This document shows, piece by piece, positions 41,381 through 48,584 of a stretch of 64,000 nt of DNA. Position 1 is the stretch's first letter. The number at the start of each line of letters is the position of its first letter. Source of the DNA: Actinomycetes bacterium (GTDB lineage: Bacteria > Actinomycetota > Actinomycetes > Propionibacteriales > Nocardioidaceae); contig JAEWXC010000015.1 in assembly GCA_023396115.1 (NCBI GenBank), positions 62,001-126,000 on the forward strand. Direction: 5' to 3'. Under the pieces are notes generated by a model. That model ran no database searches. It had not been told where the DNA came from and was given only the letters and a program-made list of their open reading frames with translations. Made by a program: the position numbers and the translations under genes.

Positions 41381-41414
41381 ACGGCCCGGTCCCGCTGTTG
41401 CGGGGCCGGGCCGT
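41381..41414 (+). terminator. Strong hairpin terminator after proX
   Basis: A 15-bp stem with one G-T pair, arms 41381-41395 and 41400-41414, loop TGTT, 27 bp after the proX stop. Confidence 0.9.
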
Positions 41415-41419
41415 CGTCA

Positions 41420-41474
41420 TGCGTGGGGGTGGTGCGTGGGACGTGGGGCGTGGTGCGTGGTGCGTGGTGCGTGG
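41420..41474. repeat. TGCGTGG short tandem repeat
   Basis: Three perfect tandem TGCGTGG units (41454-41474) preceded by degenerate copies from 41420. It fills the gap between the proX terminator and the macR stop. Purine/T-rich on one strand, G-runs possible. Confidence 0.85.
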
Positions 41475-41475
41475 A

Positions 41476-42162
41476 TCAGTCCTCGTCGTCGAGGCCCTGC
41501 TCGATCGCCCAGCGGGTCAGCTCGACCCGGTTGTGCATCTGCAGCTTGCGCAACGTGTTCTGCACGTGGTTCTGCACGGTGCGGTGCGAGACGACCAGCC
41601 GTTCGGCGATCTGCTTGTAGCCCAGTCCCTTGGCGACCATCTTGAGGATCTCGGTCTCCCGCTCGGTCAGCTGCGGCTGCATCGGGTCGGTCGTGGTGGT
41701 GCTGGCCGGTTCGGCCATCCGGCGGTACTCCCCCAGCACCAGCCCGGCGAGTCCGGGGCCCATCACGGTGCCGCCGCGGGCCACGCGCTGCACGGCCGCG
41801 GCCAGTTCCTCCTTGGAGGCGGACTTGACCAGGTAGCCGGTGGCACCGGCCTTCATCGCCGCGATCACGTCGTCCTGCTCCCCGCTGGCCGAGAGGATCA
41901 GCACCCGCGCCGAGGGGTCGTGCTGGAGGACGGTGCCCGTGACCTCGACGCCGTTCGGGCCGGGGATCTGCAGGTCCAGGACGACCACCTGGGGCCGGGC
42001 GGCGGGGAACCGGGCGATCGCCTCGTCACCGGTCGCGGCGACCGCGACCACCGAGAACCCGGCGTCGGTGAGGTCCCGCTCGACGGCGTCGCGCCACATC
42101 GGGTGGTCGTCCACGACCATCACCCGGACCGGTCCGTCGGTTTTCTGCTGCTCAGCGGCCAT
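41476..42162 (-). CDS. NarL/LuxR-type response regulator (MacR-like)
   Basis: A 228-residue regulator: receiver domain with acidic pocket (VVDDHPMW), phosphoacceptor Asp63 (VVVLDLQIPG) and Lys in VKSASKEEL, then a LuxR helix-turn-helix (LTERETEILKMVAKGLGYKQIAERLVVSHRTVQNHV). The likely partner is the MacS-type kinase at 45095-46246, three genes away. ATG at 42162 preferred from its leaderless -10 box. Separated by 24 bp from the flavin reductase stop. Confidence 0.92.
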   Translation of the reverse strand: MAAEQQKTDGPVRVMVVDDHPMWRDAVERDLTDAGFSVVAVAATGDEAIARFPAARPQVVVLDLQIPGPNGVEVTGTVLQHDPSARVLILSASGEQDDVIAAMKAGATGYLVKSASKEELAAAVQRVARGGTVMGPGLAGLVLGEYRRMAEPASTTTTDPMQPQLTERETEILKMVAKGLGYKQIAERLVVSHRTVQNHVQNTLRKLQMHNRVELTRWAIEQGLDDED

Positions 42163-42169
42163 GACCGCG

Positions 42170-42175
42170 ACCCTA
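42170..42175 (-). promoter_or_regulatory. Leaderless -10 box for macR-like gene
   Basis: TAGGGT on the minus strand, seven bases before the ATG at 42162. Confidence 0.6.
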
Positions 42176-42186
42176 TCGGCGCCGAG

Positions 42187-42699
42187 TCAGGCCAGGTGGG
42201 TCCACTCGCCGCGGCGGTGCCCGAGTGGGTCGTCGTCGGCACCGACCTCGACGTGCTCCAGGCTGGCGGTGGCAACCAGCGACCAGCCCCGCTCGGTGAC
42301 GTCGACGATCCGCGCGCCGGCCCAGGCGGTGGCGCCCTGCAGCCGGGGACCGTGCTCGGTCTGTTCGAACTCCGCCGCCCGGAAGGGCCCACCCGGTGCG
42401 GGCATCAGGCCGGCGAACTGCTCGGCCAGGTCGCGGTGGCGCCAGGAGAGCAGCTGGACCACCAGCGGCGACCCCACGTCGAGGTGCTCGGCGAGGTCGG
42501 AGTCGGGGTCCAGCAGACCGACGACGACCCCCGGTTCCCCTCCCCCGACGACCAGCGAGGAGACGGTCAACCCGACCCGTTCGGCACCCGCACCGGCCGT
42601 CCACAGGCTGACCTGGCCACCCAGGCGACCCCGGAACCGGCGCAGCTGGTCGCGCCCGGCCGCCGGGGTGGCGAACGGGTGCTCGGAGTGGATGCTCAC
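42187..42699 (-). CDS. Flavin reductase-like protein
   Basis: A 170-residue split-barrel protein: QLRRFRGRLGGQVSLWTAG, GLTVSSLVVGGGEPGVVVGLLDPDSDLAEHL, FAGLMPAPGGPF and an ending with H-box residues match the flavin reductase/FMN-binding family. The GTG at 42699 has GGGAGAG six bases upstream. Reaction and partner oxygenase are unknown. Confidence 0.85.
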   Translation of the reverse strand: MSIHSEHPFATPAAGRDQLRRFRGRLGGQVSLWTAGAGAERVGLTVSSLVVGGGEPGVVVGLLDPDSDLAEHLDVGSPLVVQLLSWRHRDLAEQFAGLMPAPGGPFRAAEFEQTEHGPRLQGATAWAGARIVDVTERGWSLVATASLEHVEVGADDDPLGHRRGEWTHLA

Positions 42700-42790
42700 G
42701 GCGGCTCTCCCGGGGGCAGGGATGGGTGGACGGGGTCGGGACCACGGTACCGATCTGTCGATTCCGCCCCGCGACCCCGTCGACCCTCCC

Positions 42791-42796
42791 TAGGCT
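42791..42796 (+). promoter_or_regulatory. -10 box for spermidine-synthase-like membrane protein
   Basis: TAGGCT, implying a leader of about 35 nt before the GTG at 42838. Confidence 0.5.
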
Positions 42797-42837
42797 CCGC
42801 GCGGGAGTGCACCGTGGGGTGCGCGCGAGGAGGACAC

Positions 42838-45060
42838 GTGAGCACGACCCTGGACCCGGCGGTGCCCGTTGCCCCGGAGCCGCCTGCTGCCCCGCGGCGA
42901 GGGGTCGGTGTGGCCGTGCTGTTCACCGCCACGGCGTTCTTCGGGGCCGCCCTGCTGTTCATGATCCAGCCGATGGCCGCCAAGCTGCTGCTGCCCTCCT
43001 ACGGCGGCTCGGCGACGGTGTGGAGCACCAGCTCGCTCTTCTTCCAGCTGCTGCTGCTGCTCGGCTACGGCTACTCCCACGTGACCACCCGGCGACTCGG
43101 GGCGCGGCGCCAGCCGCTGGTGCACGTCGCGGTGCTCCTGGTCCCCCTGCTGACGCTGCCCCTGGCCCTGCCCGGTGACCCCACTCCGGGCGAGGAGCAC
43201 CAGCCGGTGCTGTGGCTGCTGCGCACCCTGTTCCTGATGGTCGGCCTGCCGTACCTGGTGCTGTCCACGACCGGCCCGCTGCTGCAGCGCTGGTACTCGT
43301 GGTCCGGCGGACCACGCGCCGACGACCCCTACTTCATGTTCGCCGGGAGCAACCTGGGCTCCTTCGTGGGGCTGCTCTCCTACCCGTTCCTGGTCGAGCC
43401 GTTCGGCACCCTGGCGCAGCAGCAGCGCTGGTGGTCGGCGGCGTTCGTGGTCTTCCTGGTGCTGATGGCGGTCTGCGCGTTCAGCGTGCGTGGTGGCCGA
43501 GCTGCTCCGGGTGCGGCCGACGCGGTCGAACCGCACCTCACCGAGGAGGTCCCCGCCCCGAGCGCACGCACCTGGCTGCTCTGGACGGCGCTGGCCTTCC
43601 TGCCGTCGTCGATGATGCTGGCCGCCACCTCCCACCTGTCCACGGACATCGCGCCCCTGCCGCTGCTGTGGGTGGTCCCGCTGGCGATCTACCTGGCCAC
43701 CTTCATCGCCGCCTTCGCCCGGACCTCGCGGCGCACACCTGTGGCGGCGACCCGGTGGGCCGCCTCGGTCGCTGCCGTCGCCGTCCTGGTCAGCGCCGCC
43801 GGCGGCCACCTCCCCACCTGGCTGGTGGTGACCGTGGACCTGCTCTGCGTCGCGCTGGTCGGCTACGCCGCACACGCCCGCCTCGCCGCCGGTCGCCCCG
43901 GCCCGGCGCACCTGACCGGCTTCTACCTGGTCGTCTCGGTCGGTGGTGCCCTGGGTGGCCTGCTGAACGGGGTGGTGGCACCGCTGCTGTTCAACCGGGT
44001 CTGGGAGTACGGACTGACCCTGGCCCTGGTCCCGCTGCTGCTGGTCGGCACCCTGCCGCCGGCTGGCCCGGGGTGGCTGGGCCGGTACCCCCGTCCGGTC
44101 CGGATCGCGCTGGTCGCCGCGGCTTTCCTGGTCGTCGGCTTCTGTCTGTTGGCCGCCCTCACCCTGGCGCGCGGCGCGGGGGCCTGGGCGGTGCTGGTGG
44201 CCCTGGGCGTCGCCGGCCTCGGCGCGTGGTGGCTGACCCGGCTCCCGGTGGTGCTCGCCACCGGTCTGGCCGTGGCCGTCCTGGCCGTCGGCATCCAGGC
44301 AATGAGCACCTCGGTCCTGGTGGACCGCACCTTCTACGGCAGCTACCGGGTCAACGACACCCCCACCGCCCGGGAGCTCAGCCACGGCACCACCGTGCAC
44401 GGCAACCAGTCCCGCACCGAGCCGGGTGAGCCGACCCTGTACTACGCCCGCACCGGTCCGTTGGGTGACCTGCTCGGCGAGGCGGCACCGCAGCGGGTCG
44501 GCGTCGTGGGACTGGGCACCGGGGCCATCGCGGCCTACGGCCGGCCCGGACAGTCGATGACCTTCGTCGAGATCGACCCGGAGATGGTCCGCATCGCCGG
44601 CGACCCCGACCTCTTCACCTACCTCGCAGACACTCCCGCCGACGTGGAGACCGTCGTCGGTGACGGGCGCCTCCAACTGGCCGAGGTGCCCTCCGGCAGC
44701 TACGACCTGCTGGTCCTCGACGCGTTCAGCTCCGACGCGATCCCGGTGCACCTGCTCACCGAGGAGGCGCTGGACTCCTACGCCCGCACCCTGGCGCCCG
44801 GCGGCCGGATGGTGGTGCACATCAGCAACCGGATCTTCGACCTGGAGCCGGTGCTCGCCTCCGCCGCGGACCGGTTCGGGTGGAGCGGTGCGGTCGGTCG
44901 GGGCGGGAACTCCGGACTCGGGGTGAGCTCGGTCTGGGTGGTCCTGGCCCCCGAGGCCGCGGCCACGACGGACCTGACCGGAGAGGGCTGGAGCCCGTTG
45001 ACGGACCGCAAGGTCCGCTGGACCGACAACTTCTCCTCGGTGCTCTCGGTCCTGCGCTGA
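42838..45060 (+). CDS. Polytopic membrane protein with spermidine-synthase-like C-terminus
   Basis: A 740-residue protein. About twelve hydrophobic helices (residues 20-500) begin with FFGAALLFMIQPMAAKLLLPSYGGSATVW, a motif of the membrane-fused spermidine synthase family. The C-terminal Rossmann domain (about 540-740) has VGVVGLGTGAIAAYG, FVEIDPEMV, VVGDGRLQL and LLVLDAFSSDAIPVHLLTEEAL. Such fusions are found in bacteria without a proven polyamine product, so the substrate is unknown. GTG at 42838 (GAGGAGG upstream) chosen; the open frame continues far 5' as shadow of the flavin reductase and MacR genes. Confidence 0.85.
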   Translation: MSTTLDPAVPVAPEPPAAPRRGVGVAVLFTATAFFGAALLFMIQPMAAKLLLPSYGGSATVWSTSSLFFQLLLLLGYGYSHVTTRRLGARRQPLVHVAVLLVPLLTLPLALPGDPTPGEEHQPVLWLLRTLFLMVGLPYLVLSTTGPLLQRWYSWSGGPRADDPYFMFAGSNLGSFVGLLSYPFLVEPFGTLAQQQRWWSAAFVVFLVLMAVCAFSVRGGRAAPGAADAVEPHLTEEVPAPSARTWLLWTALAFLPSSMMLAATSHLSTDIAPLPLLWVVPLAIYLATFIAAFARTSRRTPVAATRWAASVAAVAVLVSAAGGHLPTWLVVTVDLLCVALVGYAAHARLAAGRPGPAHLTGFYLVVSVGGALGGLLNGVVAPLLFNRVWEYGLTLALVPLLLVGTLPPAGPGWLGRYPRPVRIALVAAAFLVVGFCLLAALTLARGAGAWAVLVALGVAGLGAWWLTRLPVVLATGLAVAVLAVGIQAMSTSVLVDRTFYGSYRVNDTPTARELSHGTTVHGNQSRTEPGEPTLYYARTGPLGDLLGEAAPQRVGVVGLGTGAIAAYGRPGQSMTFVEIDPEMVRIAGDPDLFTYLADTPADVETVVGDGRLQLAEVPSGSYDLLVLDAFSSDAIPVHLLTEEALDSYARTLAPGGRMVVHISNRIFDLEPVLASAADRFGWSGAVGRGGNSGLGVSSVWVVLAPEAAATTDLTGEGWSPLTDRKVRWTDNFSSVLSVLR

Positions 45061-45094
45061 GCCCGGTGGCCGACGCCGGCTTCCCGGCCGGCGG

Positions 45095-46246
45095 TCAGCG
45101 TGGAACGGCGAGCTCCCACTCGGTGCCCCAGGCGCCGGTGTCCAGGTCGGCGCGACCGCCCAGGTCGGCCAGTCGGCCCCGCACCGAGGAGCTGACCCCC
45201 AGACGTCCCTCGGCCTCGGCGGCGGCCAGCCGTTGCGGGGCGATACCGGGCCCCTCGTCGCGCACCGACACCACCACCTCGTCCGCGGTGACGTCCAGCA
45301 GCACCCAGGCCGGGGCGTCGGCGCCGACGTGCTCGGTGACGTTGGCCAGGCACTCCCCGACCGCGGCCAGCAGCTCGGCCGTCTGCGCGGCAGGGCGGAG
45401 CACCGCACCGCCGGTGGTCACCACGTGCACCCGGGTGGAGGCCAGCGCAGTCAGCGCGGCGGCCAGGTCGACCTCGTCGGTGGCCGGGGAGGCGGTGGCG
45501 TCCTGTTGCCGGATCAGGGTCCGCAACGCCTCCTCCTGCTCGCCGGCCAGCCGTCCCAGCTCGGCGAACTCGCCACCGGCCTCACTGCCGCGGCGCTGCA
45601 CCAGGGCCAGCACCTGCAGCACCCCGTCGTGCACGGCGCGCGCCAACCGGGCCCGTTCCGCCGCGACCGCGGCGCGGCGTTCGGCCTCGGCCCGCGACAA
45701 CGCCATCGTCTGCAACGAGCGGGCCAGGTAGCCGACCACGGCACCCCCGACCACCAGCAGGAAGACGTTGGCGTAGTTGGTCTGGTCGATGCTCTGTCGC
45801 TGCAGCAGGTCGACCGCGGCCAGCACCAGCGCGGCGACCAGCCCGCCGCGCACCCGCCAGGCCACGGCCCAGGCGAGCAGCGCCCCGGCCACCCAGAACC
45901 CGGGCACCGAGGCGTTGAACCCGGCTCCCTTGACGAACGGTGTCGCCGCCAGCACCCCGACCGCGACCGCCAGGTCGGCGACCAGCAGCACCGGACCGCG
46001 GAAGCGGCGCTCGCGGTACAGGACCAGGGCGACCAGGGTCCACACCACCATCACCGCGACCAGGGCCGCCCCCAGCTCGGGGTGGACGTAGTTCCCGCGG
46101 CGCCACAGGTTGAGCCCGACCGCGTTGGCCAGCAGCACCAGGCGCAGCACCGCCAGGGCCGCGAACATGCGGTCGGTGACCGCCGTGACGGCCGGGTGCT
46201 CCCCGGGGGCCGGAGTGGCGGTCTGCGGCGCCGGGAGCGGGCTCAG
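45095..46246 (-). CDS. MacS-type sensor histidine kinase (proposed CTG start)
   Basis: A 383-residue kinase if read from CTG 46246. It has four to six N-terminal membrane helices, a dimerisation helix with RLARAVHDGVLQVLAL (phosphoacceptor His), and a C-terminal ATPase domain (VGECLANVTEHVGADAPAW, VRDEGPGIAP). No ATG, GTG or TTG lies between the upstream gene region and the ATG at 46168, which would start just before the first helix and lacks a ribosome site. CTG at 46246 overlaps the plsC stop as CTGA, in frame, giving a natural-looking N-terminus (MSPLPAPQTATPAPG). Conservative alternative: start at 46168 (357 residues). Confidence 0.78.
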   Translation of the reverse strand: MSPLPAPQTATPAPGEHPAVTAVTDRMFAALAVLRLVLLANAVGLNLWRRGNYVHPELGAALVAVMVVWTLVALVLYRERRFRGPVLLVADLAVAVGVLAATPFVKGAGFNASVPGFWVAGALLAWAVAWRVRGGLVAALVLAAVDLLQRQSIDQTNYANVFLLVVGGAVVGYLARSLQTMALSRAEAERRAAVAAERARLARAVHDGVLQVLALVQRRGSEAGGEFAELGRLAGEQEEALRTLIRQQDATASPATDEVDLAAALTALASTRVHVVTTGGAVLRPAAQTAELLAAVGECLANVTEHVGADAPAWVLLDVTADEVVVSVRDEGPGIAPQRLAAAEAEGRLGVSSSVRGRLADLGGRADLDTGAWGTEWELAVPR

Positions 46247-47001
46247 GACGCCTGCTGCTCGTCGGTCGGGGTGTTGCGCGCCGCGGCCTCGGCCTTGGCG
46301 GCCTGCTTGGCCTCGGCGGCCTTCTCGGCATCCTTCGCCTTCGCGGCCGTCGCATACATGTCGACGTACTCCTGGCCGGAGAGCCGCATGATCTCGTACA
46401 TGATCTCGTCGGTGATCGAGCGCAGGATGAAGCGGTCGTTCTCCAGACCCTGGTAGCGGCTGAAGTCCAGCGGCTCACCGAACCGGACGATCGGCCGGGT
46501 CCACTTGCCGAACTTGGCACCGGGCGGGGCGACGACGTCGGTCCCGACGACGGCCACCGGGATCACCGGCACCTCCGACTCCAGCGCCAGCCTGGCGACC
46601 CCGGTCTTGCCGCGGTACAGCTTGCCGTCGTGCGAGCGGGTCCCCTCGGGGAAGATGCCGCAGACCTCGCCGTCGCGCAGCAGCCGCAGCTGGGTCTTGA
46701 TCGCGCCCGCGGCGGCGCTGGCACCGGACCGGTCGATGGGGACCTGGCCGGCGCCGGAGAAGAACTGCTTCTGGAACCAGCCCTTGATGCCGGGGCTGGT
46801 GAAGTACTCGGCCTTGGCCACGAACGTCACCCGGCGCGGGATCACCAACGGCATGAAGAGCCAGTCGGCGTAGGAGAGGTGGTTGCAGGCCAGGATGACC
46901 GGGCCCTCCTCGGGCACGTTCTCCACCCCGTAGGCCTGGGGACGGAAGATGCCCCGGAGCAACGGACCCAGAGCGACCCACTTGAGGAACCAATAGAACA
47001 C
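46243..47001 (-). CDS. 1-acylglycerol-3-phosphate acyltransferase family
   Basis: A 252-residue PlsC-type enzyme: HX4D motif CNHLSYADW, VPIDRSG, FPEGTRSHDG and VPVIPVAVVG are in order. The C-terminal 40 residues are an Ala/Lys/Glu-rich tail (KAKDAEKAAEAKQAAK). It transfers acyl chains to lysophosphatidate or a related lipid. It matches Rv2182c, part of the mycobacterial region resembled by this window. GTG at 47001 chosen from the leaderless -10 box. Confidence 0.92.
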   Translation of the reverse strand: MFYWFLKWVALGPLLRGIFRPQAYGVENVPEEGPVILACNHLSYADWLFMPLVIPRRVTFVAKAEYFTSPGIKGWFQKQFFSGAGQVPIDRSGASAAAGAIKTQLRLLRDGEVCGIFPEGTRSHDGKLYRGKTGVARLALESEVPVIPVAVVGTDVVAPPGAKFGKWTRPIVRFGEPLDFSRYQGLENDRFILRSITDEIMYEIMRLSGQEYVDMYATAAKAKDAEKAAEAKQAAKAEAAARNTPTDEQQAS

Positions 47002-47007
47002 GCCCGG

Positions 47008-47013
47008 AGCCTA
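47008..47013 (-). promoter_or_regulatory. Leaderless -10 box for plsC-like gene
   Basis: TAGGCT on the minus strand, six bases before the GTG at 47001. Confidence 0.65.
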
Positions 47014-47118
47014 TCGGTTCCCCGCCGCAGGGACCGAGAGGCTCGGCACTGATCGCGAAGATCCACCGCTGCCGCGCAACACCGACGAGCCGACGACGCG
47101 GCTGGCACAATGACCGGC

Positions 47119-47889
47119 ATGGCGATCAACCCCGCGGCGCAGCCGCTCTCCGTGCCCGCCCGCCCCGAGCTCACCGGCGGCCGCAGGGTGGGCGTGCTGC
47201 TCAGCCACGGCTTCACCGGGTCGCCCGCCTCGATGCGTCCGTGGGGCGAGGCGCTCGCGGCCCGCGGGTACGGGGTGGAGGTCCCGCGGCTGCCGGGGCA
47301 CGGCACCACCTGGCGGGAGATGAACCGGACCGGATGGGCCGACTGGTACGGCGAGCTGGAGCGGGCGTTCGAGGACCTGGCCTCCCGCCACGACACGGTC
47401 GCCGTCTGCGGGTTGTCGATGGGCGGCAGCCTGGCGCTCCGCCTGGCCGCTGAGCACGCCGACCGGATCAGCGCCGTGGTGCTGGTCAACCCGGCGGTCA
47501 ACATGGACCGCAAGGAACTCGTGGTGCTGCCGGTCCTCAAGCACGTGCTGCCGGGCCTGCCGGGCATCGGCAACGACATCAAGAAGCCGGGCGTCACCGA
47601 GGCCAGCTACGACGTGACCCCGCTCAAGGCGCTGCACTCGATGCTCGTGGGGTGGCGTGCCCTGGTCCCGCGGCTCGGCGACGTCACTGCCCCGGTGCTG
47701 CTGTTCCACTCCACCGACGACCACGTCGTGGACCCGTCCTCGAAGGGGATCATCGGCGCGGCGGTCTCCGGCGGCTACACCGAGCGGACCCTGGCCGACA
47801 GCTACCACGTGGCCACCCTGGACAACGACGCCGAGACGATCTTCGACGAGTCCGCGGAGTTCATCGCCGAGGCGACCGCCGCCCGGTGA
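47119..47889 (+). CDS. Alpha/beta-hydrolase (carboxylesterase/lipase-like)
   Basis: A 256-residue serine hydrolase. LLSHGFTGSPASMRPWGEAL is the oxyanion loop, VAVCGLSMGGSLAL holds the nucleophilic Ser, HSTDDHVVDPSSK the Asp and ADSYHVATLDND the His, as in Est30-type carboxylesterases and monoacylglycerol lipases. The ATG at 47119 is chosen over one at 47110, because CACAAT lies seven bases before it, like the leaderless genes here; this box is a weaker match. Divergent from plsC, so lipid metabolism is plausible. Confidence 0.9.
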   Translation: MAINPAAQPLSVPARPELTGGRRVGVLLSHGFTGSPASMRPWGEALAARGYGVEVPRLPGHGTTWREMNRTGWADWYGELERAFEDLASRHDTVAVCGLSMGGSLALRLAAEHADRISAVVLVNPAVNMDRKELVVLPVLKHVLPGLPGIGNDIKKPGVTEASYDVTPLKALHSMLVGWRALVPRLGDVTAPVLLFHSTDDHVVDPSSKGIIGAAVSGGYTERTLADSYHVATLDNDAETIFDESAEFIAEATAAR

Positions 47890-47921
47890 CCACAGCCGTC
47901 GGCACCGGTTGTCCGGCGACC

Positions 47922-47927
47922 TAGGCT
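47922..47927 (+). promoter_or_regulatory. Leaderless -10 box for small membrane protein gene
   Basis: TAGGCT ends six bases before the GTG at 47934. Confidence 0.65.
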
Positions 47928-47933
47928 GAGGGC

Positions 47934-48494
47934 GTGGACGGACGCAGCGAGGGACCCCGCGGCCCGGGCGACCCCGAGTTCGAGGACGCGTGGAGCCGGC
48001 TCGTCGAGGGTTTCCACACCACCACGGAGAGCAGCGCGCCGCAGACCAGTCCCCCCGACGTGACGGCCCCGGAGGCTCCGACGGATCCCGCACCCGGGGA
48101 CGTCGCGTCCGCGTCGGGCGACGAGGACCAGAAAGTCGAGGACCACGCACCCGAGCACGACGTACCGCCGTTCACCGACGAGCCGGTCGAGGTGTGGGAG
48201 CAGCACCTGCCCGATGACCCCGGGCCCGGGTGGGCGCCGGTCGAGGAGGACCGCACCCGGTTCGTGCCGCCCGTCCCACCGCCACTGCCGACCGGTCCCC
48301 CGCTGCGGCGCGCCGCGTGGTGGGGCCTGATCGGGGCCCCGACCCTGCTCGTCCTGGTGCTGTTCAGCGGCTGGCGACCACCGCCCCTGTTCGGCTACCT
48401 GCTGGTGGCGGTCTTCCTCGGCTCCTTCGGCTACCTGGTGGCCACGATGGGCGAGGAGCCCCGCGACCCCTGGGACGACGGCTCCCGGGTCTGA
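47934..48494 (+). CDS. Acidic protein with two C-terminal membrane helices
   Basis: A 186-residue protein. Residues 1-125 are acidic and Pro-rich and look unstructured (EDQKVEDHAPEHDVPPF); two helices (about 128-145 and 150-170) end the protein with a short acidic tail. I do not recognise a family; comparable small proteins occur in actinobacteria with no known role. Leaderless start supported by the -10 box. Confidence 0.7.
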   Translation: MDGRSEGPRGPGDPEFEDAWSRLVEGFHTTTESSAPQTSPPDVTAPEAPTDPAPGDVASASGDEDQKVEDHAPEHDVPPFTDEPVEVWEQHLPDDPGPGWAPVEEDRTRFVPPVPPPLPTGPPLRRAAWWGLIGAPTLLVLVLFSGWRPPPLFGYLLVAVFLGSFGYLVATMGEEPRDPWDDGSRV

Positions 48495-48502
48495 GCACTC
48501 TC

Positions 48503-48535
48503 GTGCGATCGGCAGTGTGATCGGCGTGTGATCGG
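48503..48535 (+). promoter_or_regulatory. Three phased direct repeats (candidate operators)
   Basis: GTGYGATCGG at 48503, 48515 and 48526, spaced 12 and 11 bp, about one helical turn. They end 37 bp before the -10 box of the next gene, so they occupy the region just upstream of the polymerase footprint. Confidence 0.6.
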
Positions 48536-48572
48536 TGCCCCGCAGGGTGTTCCGTCAGCCCCGGCCGCGTCG

Positions 48573-48578
48573 TAACGT
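48573..48578 (+). promoter_or_regulatory. Leaderless -10 box for TIGR00300 gene
   Basis: TAACGT ends six bases before the ATG at 48585. Confidence 0.5.
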
Positions 48579-48584
48579 GCCGGC

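Noticed and set aside
41420..41474. CRISPR or origin-type repeat
   Set aside because: 7-bp units with no spacers; no DnaA-box or AT-rich unwinding region.
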